Origin: Marinobacter sp. es.048
GTDB taxonomy: Bacteria; Pseudomonadota; Gammaproteobacteria; Pseudomonadales; Oleiphilaceae
Assembly: GCF_900188435.1 (NCBI RefSeq)
Contig: NZ_FYFA01000002.1
Span: 1,364,001-1,428,000, forward strand
Direction: 5' to 3'
Length of the DNA stretch: 64,000 nt
Positions within the stretch are counted from its first letter, which is position 1, and the number at the start of each line of letters is the position of its first letter. Of this stretch, positions 41,853 through 48,622 are shown one piece after another. The notes under the pieces were generated by a model, which saw only the letters and a list, made by a program, of their open reading frames with translations, had not been told where the DNA came from and searched no databases. The translations under genes were made by a program, and so were the position numbers.

Positions 41853-42923
41853 CCCCCGAAGGAGCGTCGTTTCCACGCCGACGCTCCTGAACATACGCCT
41901 TATTTCGTCATAGTAAGGGAGCCGGGCGCCCAGAGCGGCATCATCGATCTGGAACACCTGGATTTCCGGGAATATCTTTTTCAGGGTAAACAGAGCGGTT
42001 GAAGCAAAGCTGTAGAAAGCGAGATAGATTTCCCCGGACAGAGCCACTTCGACCTCGATCGGACGACCGGCCTGCCGTATCTCGAGCGGAAATTCTGCCA
42101 GCAAAGCCTCCAACTCTTCCCTGCTTTCCTTTCGGTGCATGAAGTACACCACGCGGCTATCAGGATGACGCTCCACCACGTGCTGGATTTGCAGTTTCAA
42201 TTGCTGAAGCCGATCCTCACCACCAAAGGGCTGGCCAAGGAACCCGACCATGGGCGTCTGGCGATTGTCGCAGGCCGTTTTTTTGAAAGTTTTACGAAAC
42301 ACCGGGAAATCGTGAACACGCACCTGGACAAGCTCGGAGTTCGGTAACGGAAAGAACGTGAAGAATGCGATCACCTCCGGAACAACACGATGGATCCTGA
42401 TCCCCATGGTTCGCAAAAGTCGCTTCTTGGCCGGTGAAATCCTGGAGGCGATGCCCTCGTCGTGAATGGCGTGGTAGTAGGTTACTGTTGCCAGGCCGTC
42501 ATCCACGAAAATCAGCTGTTCGCTGTCGAATCCCCGATAAAACACTTCGTGAATCCAGCTGGCTTTGTTCCCGATGAACAACCTTCTGATTTTACGTCGC
42601 GTAAGACTCTTGGCGACCGCCCCCAGACGGAGATAAAAAGAACTTTTTTTCAGATAGATGGTTTCAATACCCTGCCAGCCCAGAGCCTCGGCCAGGAAGG
42701 CCATCTGTCCCTCGGTCTCCCGGTTATCAGGCCGGGCAATGACAAGAAGTGTTGTTTCAGCGCTGCAGCCATAATAGCGGCGAGCCTCCGAGCAACTGAT
42801 CAGTTGGAGGGGCGTGCTCGCAACAAAAACGTTGATAGGACTGGCGGCGCTGCTCAAATCATTCGTTTCCCGGTCTGGATCTTCGAAGAATCTATCCTGA
42901 GCTTTCCGGTGCCATGCGTGCAA
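41811..42923 (-). CDS. sialyltransferase-like glycosyltransferase (GT52/polysialyltransferase type)
   Basis: A protein of up to 370 residues with an N-terminal INVFVASTPLQLISCSEARR segment, typical of GT52 and polysialyltransferase-like GT-B enzymes. LIFVDDGLATVTYY follows, and the C-terminal half ends in a phosphate-binding-like GEIYLAFYSFASTALF. Donor unknown: no sialic-acid or other nonulosonate biosynthesis genes are seen. The start is unsure. The first possible codon is TTG at 42923, 32 bp inside the upstream gene and with poor spacing to AAGGAG. A TTG at 42857 is the alternative. Its last 42 bp overlap the convergent fusion gene. Confidence 0.6.
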   Translation of the reverse strand: MHAWHRKAQDRFFEDPDRETNDLSSAASPINVFVASTPLQLISCSEARRYYGCSAETTLLVIARPDNRETEGQMAFLAEALGWQGIETIYLKKSSFYLRLGAVAKSLTRRKIRRLFIGNKASWIHEVFYRGFDSEQLIFVDDGLATVTYYHAIHDEGIASRISPAKKRLLRTMGIRIHRVVPEVIAFFTFFPLPNSELVQVRVHDFPVFRKTFKKTACDNRQTPMVGFLGQPFGGEDRLQQLKLQIQHVVERHPDSRVVYFMHRKESREELEALLAEFPLEIRQAGRPIEVEVALSGEIYLAFYSFASTALFTLKKIFPEIQVFQIDDAALGARLPYYDEIRRMFRSVGVETTLLRGSRLFKAGRPIQSP

Positions 42924-43971
42924 GCTCCTTCCGCAACCGGCGCCGGACTTTCAGTTTGCGTAACAGGTTTATCGGCTTTGGCTTGAGTTGGCTACGCTTG
43001 TTGATCAGGAAATCCTCAACCGCATCAAGAACCCGGCCGCTGGAACGACCATCCCGGAAACTGTGCAACTGGTCGCAAAGAGCTCGCGTTTCCTTCATCA
43101 GGGCATCGGGATACTGCACTGCCTCTTCCAGCGCTGACTCAACATTCTCCACTTCGTGGACGTCGATCAGATATGGACCAGGCATTTTGGTTCTGAAGGT
43201 AACCACCGGGCGATCCAGGAACATAAATTCGAACATGATCGAGGAGGTGTCGCAAAGCATCACATCCGCCTCCGGAAGCAGGGGCAACAAATCCTCATCG
43301 CTCTCGACAAAGCGAAGGTTCTCGTCGCTCAGCTTGCGATACTGATCCACCACGGATGGATCCATCTTCGGATGCAGGGTCACAATGAATTTCCAGCGAC
43401 CACTCCTTGAAAGCTCTCCTATCTTGTCGACAAGATCCGGTGCCGAGGTAACGGAGCGACTGAAGGTTGAGGCGTAAAATACCACGGGCAATTCATTTTC
43501 CGAGCGGCGTCTCTTGCCCGCCTCTCGCTGCGACAGCAGAGGATCCAGCTTGGGCCAACCGGTATGGGCAACCCCGAAATGCTTGTATTGAACCGCCAGC
43601 TCACGGAATTTCTCCGTGTCTTTCAGGGCATGCGTGCAGTAAAGATCAAACCATCCCCGAATCCGGTAGTGATCACTTTCGTCCTCGCTGCTGTGACCTC
43701 GTTTGTTGCGGGCCATACCATGAAACACCTCCACTTTGATCCCCGGGAAAAAGTAGGGCACCCAATCCCCGGGCACGAAGGTTGCGTCCGCGTTGTAGTC
43801 CATGACTTCTTTAACAGAGACGAGACGCCTCTCGTCAGGCTGAAGCGGGGCCGTTGAGCACCCGGCTACGAACCAGGCAGCCTCATCACCGCGGCGACGA
43901 ATCTCATCCTGCAACGGCCGCAGGATTGAATAGGAATAGGGTTGGTTTACAAAAAACAGGTACCGGCGCAT
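42892..43971 (-). CDS. CDP-glycerol glycerophosphotransferase family protein
   Basis: A 359-residue protein resembling the polymerase/priming phosphotransferases of teichoic-acid-like polymers (GT-B fold). Visible hallmarks are VEVFHGMARNKRGH (about 81-94), VFYASTFSRS, TLHPKMDP and the strongly conserved LCDTSSIMFEFMFLDRPVV (about 244-262). In Gram-negative LPS loci such proteins may add glycerol phosphate or other phosphodiester-linked units. The substrate is unknown and no tagD-like enzyme is nearby. The ATG follows directly on the stop of the upstream GT4 gene. The C-terminal tail is strongly basic. Confidence 0.78.
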   Translation of the reverse strand: MRRYLFFVNQPYSYSILRPLQDEIRRRGDEAAWFVAGCSTAPLQPDERRLVSVKEVMDYNADATFVPGDWVPYFFPGIKVEVFHGMARNKRGHSSEDESDHYRIRGWFDLYCTHALKDTEKFRELAVQYKHFGVAHTGWPKLDPLLSQREAGKRRRSENELPVVFYASTFSRSVTSAPDLVDKIGELSRSGRWKFIVTLHPKMDPSVVDQYRKLSDENLRFVESDEDLLPLLPEADVMLCDTSSIMFEFMFLDRPVVTFRTKMPGPYLIDVHEVENVESALEEAVQYPDALMKETRALCDQLHSFRDGRSSGRVLDAVEDFLINKRSQLKPKPINLLRKLKVRRRLRKELARMAPESSG

Positions 43972-45090
43972 TCAAGCCCTACCCGTCAACGATTTGTATA
44001 ACTCACCCGTCTCCCTGACGGTCTGTGAGGTGTGGAAATCCCGGGCTATCCTTTGCCGCGCAGCTTGCCCAAGCAAGGCGGCCAGTTCCCTGTCTCGGTA
44101 TAACCTCTCAATGGCCGCGGACAACTCAGGGGCATTTTTCGGTGCAACCACAATACCGCTGACTCCATCTTCTACCAGTTCGGGCATGCCACCGACATTG
44201 GTCACCACTGGCGTCACACCATAGACCATAGCCTCGATAACCGCTCGGGGCAGACCCTCCCTTTCCTTCGACGGAAGCACAAACACATCACTGGCGGCCG
44301 CAATGGCCGGCGCATCGGTTCGGAACCCCGTAAAGTGAATGCGCTCAGGGTGAGACGCGGCAGCAGCCTGCGCCTGAATCTCTTCGTTATCAATAACGTC
44401 TCCCACCAACAGCACATGCGCGTTCACATTCTCTGGCAGTTGATCCATAGCCTTTATGAGGTCGTCGAAGCCTTTTCGAGGGCTGTTGCGTCCGGTGCAG
44501 CACACCACGAATGCGTCCTCAGGAACACCAAACTGGGTCAGATCAGCCTTGGGCGATTGATACCAGTCCAGGTCGTGCCCTTTATAGATTCTCTGAAGCT
44601 TCCGTTCAGGAATGTGCATCCACAGAAACCGGAGGCTGGCCAGGTAATCCTTGATGGCATCGGCGACACAGACAATCTTGCTGACGCGTGGGTGCAGGAA
44701 CGTAATCCAGGATTCCGGATTGAGAAAACTGATGTTACCGATCACACCACGATAGGCGACGATCTTGATATCTGTGCCCCTGGAAGCGCGTAATCCGCAG
44801 GCCAGGGCCCGGGGATTGTAGGCATGGATGACCTCGTAGTTTTTCTTCGCCAGTTGTTGGCGGATGGACTCGGTGCCTTCTTTGTCAAAGCGGTTCTTCA
44901 AGGCCATGGGACAGGCAACCATGCCCTCTTCGACAAGACGCTGATAATTCTTGCCCTTCGGGTTACACATGACGTCGACATCAAATCCGGCCTTCCTGAG
45001 GCCGATAAAGAGCTCAGTCTCCGGACGATCACACGCATCCGTAAGACAAAGAATCGACGGAAGCGATCCGCCATGCCGTGGATTGGTCAA
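43972..45090 (-). CDS. glycosyltransferase family 4 protein
   Basis: A 372-residue GT-B glycosyltransferase. It has an N-terminal Rossmann half (SILCLTDACDRPETELFIGL), a donor half starting VVCCTGRNSPRKGFDDLI, and the EX7E motif in SKEREGLPRAVIEAMVYGVT. The start is a TTG at 45090 overlapping the kdkA stop (TTGA), with GGGGAA about 8 nt upstream. It is part of a minus-strand operon, kdkA-GT4-phosphotransferase-sialyltransferase-like, that faces the ligase fusion. Sugar specificity is unknown. Confidence 0.87.
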   Translation of the reverse strand: MTNPRHGGSLPSILCLTDACDRPETELFIGLRKAGFDVDVMCNPKGKNYQRLVEEGMVACPMALKNRFDKEGTESIRQQLAKKNYEVIHAYNPRALACGLRASRGTDIKIVAYRGVIGNISFLNPESWITFLHPRVSKIVCVADAIKDYLASLRFLWMHIPERKLQRIYKGHDLDWYQSPKADLTQFGVPEDAFVVCCTGRNSPRKGFDDLIKAMDQLPENVNAHVLLVGDVIDNEEIQAQAAAASHPERIHFTGFRTDAPAIAAASDVFVLPSKEREGLPRAVIEAMVYGVTPVVTNVGGMPELVEDGVSGIVVAPKNAPELSAAIERLYRDRELAALLGQAARQRIARDFHTSQTVRETGELYKSLTGRA

Positions 45091-45806
45091 GTGGCCATTC
45101 CCCTGTTGTATCCGTTCATAAAGTAACTCCAGACCTTCGCCCGGGCGTCTTCTCCAGCCACCTTCACCAGCGACCGCGAGAAGCGATCAAGATTGGCCTC
45201 TTTCCAGCCCGCCGGGGCATTGCCTGTAGTAATCAGCCGGCTCTTGTCAAAATCAATCAGAAAGAACTCCTCTCCCCGAACCAGTATATTGAAGCAGTTC
45301 AGGTCTGCATGCATGACACCGGCGTCGTGAAATCGACGAATGGTTTCTCCGATGGACACCCATGCATCAACGTCCAGCTCGGAAATAAGATCGGCCAGCG
45401 GCAAAGTGTTCTCCAACCGTTCAATAATGATGGCGGCCCGATACTGAATCGGCGACAGTTTCCGGTACCAGGCGGCGACTGGTCGGGGTACGGGAAGCCC
45501 CTGGCTGACCAGTTTGTTCAGCAACCGGAATTCTGCAAAGGATCGCACATTCTCCTCGCCGGTGAAGGCATAGGCGTAACGCGCAAATTTCGCTACCAAC
45601 CCACCCCGGCGATATTCGCGAAGCACCAACCTGTCTTCTCCGGCCTGCAAAAACCAGGCACCGCCGCGACCGCCACTACTTACCCGCCGGGCCTGATCGC
45701 CCCAGGCATCGGCGTTGAACCAGTTTTCGGTAACTCTGCCCTCGTAATCGGGGTGAATCAGCATCGCCGAAGCCCTTTCCCGAATACAGATTTCAGACTC
45801 CACCAT
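45087..45806 (-). CDS. kdkA: 3-deoxy-D-manno-octulosonic acid kinase
   Basis: Phosphorylates Kdo of the LPS inner core at the cytoplasmic face. The protein-kinase-like fold has an N-terminal glycine loop VSSGGRGGAWFL (about 42-53), the catalytic loop H166-A-D168-LNCFNIL and the metal-binding D185-F-D187 (LIDFDKS). At 239 residues it fits KdkA. KdkA is known from organisms with a single phosphorylated Kdo in the core, such as Haemophilus, which would suit this locus. It is the first gene of its operon, divergent from the heptosyltransferase across 158 bp. WaaP-type heptose kinases share the fold and are the alternative. Confidence 0.85.
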   Translation of the reverse strand: MVESEICIRERASAMLIHPDYEGRVTENWFNADAWGDQARRVSSGGRGGAWFLQAGEDRLVLREYRRGGLVAKFARYAYAFTGEENVRSFAEFRLLNKLVSQGLPVPRPVAAWYRKLSPIQYRAAIIIERLENTLPLADLISELDVDAWVSIGETIRRFHDAGVMHADLNCFNILVRGEEFFLIDFDKSRLITTGNAPAGWKEANLDRFSRSLVKVAGEDARAKVWSYFMNGYNRGMAT

Positions 45807-45964
45807 GCTGGGTACCCGGTCACCAAAAAGTGAAAGAAGACACGCCTAAGCTGCGCACGCCGGGACGGACACGCGCGAGTGCGTTAGAATGGCCGCCAGT
45901 TTACCAATGATTGCCGACAAAGCTCCACAGCACCAGGCCATAACCTGAACCGGATCAATACCCG

Positions 45965-47023
45965 ATGAACTCCATCTGCATTCTCCGCCTATCCGCCATT
46001 GGCGATGTGACCCACGTGATACCTGTCGTTCTGAGCCTCCGGGAGCAACTTCCCGACGTGAAGATCACGTGGGTTATCGGCAAGATCGAAGCCAAGCTGG
46101 TTGGCGATCTGCCCGGTGTTGAGTTCATTGTTTTCGACAAAAAAGCCGGGCGCAAAGGCTACGCTGAGCTTCGCAGACAGATGCAGGGTCGCAAATTCGA
46201 CGCGCTACTTCATATGCAGGTGGCGTTTCGAGCCAACCTCGCAGCTGCCTGCATCCCTGCCCAGGTCAGGATTGGCTATGACAGGGCCCGTAGCAAGGAT
46301 CTTCACAGTTTTTTCATCAACCGCCGAATCAAACCGGCGCCCCAGCAACATGTTCGTGACTGCCTAGCCAGTTTCCTGGAGCCTTTGGGTCTGGAAGCAG
46401 CCCCTCCGCGCTGGCAGATTCCGCTGAGTGACTCAGACCATCATTTCGCGAGGGAGCAATTGTCCGCGGATCGCAGAAACCTTGTGATCAGCCCATGCGC
46501 CAGCCACACCCTGCGAAACTGGCCTTCAGAACGCTACGCACAGCTGGCCGATCATGCGGTACAGAAGCACGGAATGGGGGTAATCCTGGTGGGAAGCCCC
46601 GCCCCCTTTGAGGCCGAGTATTGCGCCACCATCGAAGCCGCAATGAAAGAAAAAGCCCACAACATCTGCGGCAAGGACACACTGAAGCAACTGACGGCGC
46701 TGATGACCCATGCCGATCTGGTGGTAGCCCCTGATACCGGCCCGGCCCATATCGCCAGTGCGATGGGCACCGACGTGCTTGGGCTGTTTGCGGCAAGCAA
46801 TCCCTACCGCTCTGGGCCCTATAATTCTTTGGGATGGTGTGTGAATCGCTACCCGGAAGCCCTGGAGAAGTTCACCGGCAAAACGGTGGAACAGGCCCGG
46901 TGGGGGGCGAAAGCAGAGTTTGAGGGGGCGATGGAGCTGATCACGGTGGCGGATGCAACGGATATGCTGGATCGGTGGGTTGCAGCTCATCCGGCCTTGG
47001 AAACGGCAACGGCGCCTGAGTGA
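45965..47023 (+). CDS. LPS heptosyltransferase (family 9)
   Basis: A 352-residue GT9 protein that transfers heptose from ADP-heptose to the inner core in the cytoplasm. The N-terminus SICILRLSAIGDVTHVIPV is the family signature. The donor site includes LVVAPDTGPAHIASAMGT (about 259-276), and the ISPCASHTLRNWPSERYAQL segment is conserved. Which heptose (WaaC, WaaF or WaaQ type) cannot be decided by eye, though the N-terminal half resembles heptosyltransferase I. Divergent from kdkA, so the inner-core genes probably share a control region. Confidence 0.9.
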   Translation: MNSICILRLSAIGDVTHVIPVVLSLREQLPDVKITWVIGKIEAKLVGDLPGVEFIVFDKKAGRKGYAELRRQMQGRKFDALLHMQVAFRANLAAACIPAQVRIGYDRARSKDLHSFFINRRIKPAPQQHVRDCLASFLEPLGLEAAPPRWQIPLSDSDHHFAREQLSADRRNLVISPCASHTLRNWPSERYAQLADHAVQKHGMGVILVGSPAPFEAEYCATIEAAMKEKAHNICGKDTLKQLTALMTHADLVVAPDTGPAHIASAMGTDVLGLFAASNPYRSGPYNSLGWCVNRYPEALEKFTGKTVEQARWGAKAEFEGAMELITVADATDMLDRWVAAHPALETATAPE

Positions 47024-47043
47024 CTTGACGCCGTTTGAGACCT

Positions 47044-47074
47044 TAGTCGGATTACGCTTTGCTAATCCGACCTA
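47044..47074. repeat. REP-like hairpin (GTCGGATTA type)
   Basis: Perfect 8-bp stem TCGGATTA/TAATCCGA with loop CGCTTTGC, flanked by TAG...CCTA. The sequence resembles a palindrome I remember as dispersed in many proteobacterial genomes. It lies between the heptosyltransferase and DUF6165 genes. Confidence 0.65.
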
Positions 47075-47087
47075 CTGGTACTGAACA

Positions 47088-47119
47088 AGGGGTGCAGATG
47101 AGAGCGTTTATCTGACCCA
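47088..47119. repeat. REP-like palindrome with CAGATGA core
   Basis: Imperfect inverted repeat GGGGTGCAGATGA...TTATCTGACCC, 13 bp after the previous hairpin and related to the repeat at 18092. It ends just before the DUF6165 stop. Confidence 0.55.
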
Positions 47120-47124
47120 GAGCT

Positions 47125-47532
47125 TCACTTGCGGGCGGTGTAGTCCTGGTAGGACTTCTCTTCCACGAAACGCGACCCCAGGGCCAGATTGACCTCTTTC
47201 TTGATAGCGGCGCGTTTATCGTTTGTTACATACACCGCGCGGGCCAGCGCAATGAATTTTGGACCAAAGTCCTGGGCCGCTTCCTGATCCCGAATGTCGT
47301 CTTCAATTACCCAGAGTTCTTCGTTTACCGCTTTCAGTTGCTGGCGAAGATCTGCGATTTCAGCGGCCTTGTCCTTTACCGCCTCGTCCCAGGTGGCACT
47401 CAGCTCATCCAGTTCAAGCCGGACGTTTTTGACCTTCGCTTCATCCTTGATGCGCTCGGACTTGATTTCGAGAATGGTGATTTTGTCCAGCACCTCGCCA
47501 AAAGATACCGGTACCTTGATAACGTCTGCCAT
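47125..47532 (-). CDS. DUF6165 family protein
   Basis: A 135-residue acidic/basic helical protein, likely cytoplasmic, with a predicted coiled coil over about residues 28-85 (heptad-like E/K/L pattern). The conserved N-terminus is IKVPVSFGEVLDKITILEIK, and the end is LALGSRFVEEKSYQDYTAR. The family has no assigned function but is often found beside LPS or glycan genes, as here at the edge of the locus. It has no catalytic motif I can see, so a scaffold or regulator is possible. Confidence 0.8.
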   Translation of the reverse strand: MADVIKVPVSFGEVLDKITILEIKSERIKDEAKVKNVRLELDELSATWDEAVKDKAAEIADLRQQLKAVNEELWVIEDDIRDQEAAQDFGPKFIALARAVYVTNDKRAAIKKEVNLALGSRFVEEKSYQDYTARK

Positions 47533-47570
47533 TTGCTCGTCCCGCCAGTAAACAGGGTGGGTTAAATAAC

Positions 47571-47605
47571 AAAGCCGCCGGGCTGAAACAGCAAACGGCG
47601 GCCTG
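47571..47605 (-). terminator. probable terminator after ilvE
   Basis: Stem GCCGCCG/CGGCGGC with a 15-nt loop. On the minus strand it is followed by a broken T run (TTTGTTATTT). It lies 18 bp past the ilvE stop. Confidence 0.6.
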
Positions 47606-47619
47606 CGATTATTCTGGAA

Positions 47620-48546
47620 TCAGCCTTTTACGTGGGTCAACCAACCGCTGTGCTCGGCCAGCTTGCCCTGGACTGCATCAAAGTACATAGCCTGAAGCTT
47701 CTCGGTCACCGGGCCACGCTTGCCGGCGCCGATCACACGGCCGTCCAGCTCACGGATCGGCAGCACCTCGGCTGCTGTGCCTGTGAAGAAGGCTTCGTCG
47801 GCGATGTAGACCTCATCACGGGTAATCCGGCGCTCCTTGATAGGAATGTTGAGCTCACGCGCAAAATCCATGATCGTGGCACGGGTAATACCCTCCAGGC
47901 AGGAGGTGAGCTCAGGCGTATGCAGCACACCATCACGCATGATGAAGATATTTTCTCCGGAGCCTTCTGCAACGTAACCTTCGTTGTCCAGCAGCAGGGC
48001 TTCTTCGGCACCACCAGAAATGGCCTCATTCAGGGCCAGCATCGAGTTGATGTAGTTGCCGTTCGCCTTGGCCTTGCACATGGTGATATTGACGTGATGG
48101 CGCGTGTATGAGGACGTGCGCACTTTGATCCCCATTTCCTTCGCTTCCGGGGACATATAGGAAGGCCAGCTCCAAGCCGCAACCATTACGTGCACCTTGA
48201 GGTTATCGGCTCTCAGCCCCATGCCCTCGGAACCGAGAAACGCCATCGGACGCAGGTAGGCCTCGTCCAGATTGTTTTCACGTACCGCTGCACGCTGGGC
48301 CTCATTGATCTCGTCCTTGCTGAACGGCATTTTCATGTTCAGGATGTGGGCAGAACGGAACAGTCGATCGGTGTGCTCTTTCAGGCGGAAAATAGCCGGG
48401 CCATTCGCGGTATTGTAGGCCCGCACACCTTCAAAACAGCCCAGGCCGTAATGCAGGGTGTGAGTCAGGACGTGGGTCTTGGCATCCCGCCAGGGAACCA
48501 TCTCACCATCCATCCAGATAACGCCATCGCGATCAGCCATCGACAT
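47620..48546 (-). CDS. ilvE: branched-chain amino acid aminotransferase
   Basis: PLP enzyme (fold type IV) catalysing the last step of leucine, isoleucine and valine synthesis. It shows the substrate-loop HYGLGCFEGVRAY (about 32-44), the PLP lysine in CKAKANGNYINSMLA (about residue 160), EGSGENIF, and the phosphate-binding ITRATIM and FTGTAAEVLPI motifs. At 308 residues it is normal. AGGAG lies upstream of the ATG. It follows glnE on the same strand after 76 bp. Confidence 0.95.
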   Translation of the reverse strand: MSMADRDGVIWMDGEMVPWRDAKTHVLTHTLHYGLGCFEGVRAYNTANGPAIFRLKEHTDRLFRSAHILNMKMPFSKDEINEAQRAAVRENNLDEAYLRPMAFLGSEGMGLRADNLKVHVMVAAWSWPSYMSPEAKEMGIKVRTSSYTRHHVNITMCKAKANGNYINSMLALNEAISGGAEEALLLDNEGYVAEGSGENIFIMRDGVLHTPELTSCLEGITRATIMDFARELNIPIKERRITRDEVYIADEAFFTGTAAEVLPIRELDGRVIGAGKRGPVTEKLQAMYFDAVQGKLAEHSGWLTHVKG

Positions 48547-48622
48547 TCTTCATTGCTCCTAAAAAAGCGTTTTTCGGGGAACCGGCATTCTAGCAGGAAA
48601 ATCTGCCGGAATTGAATTTGCC

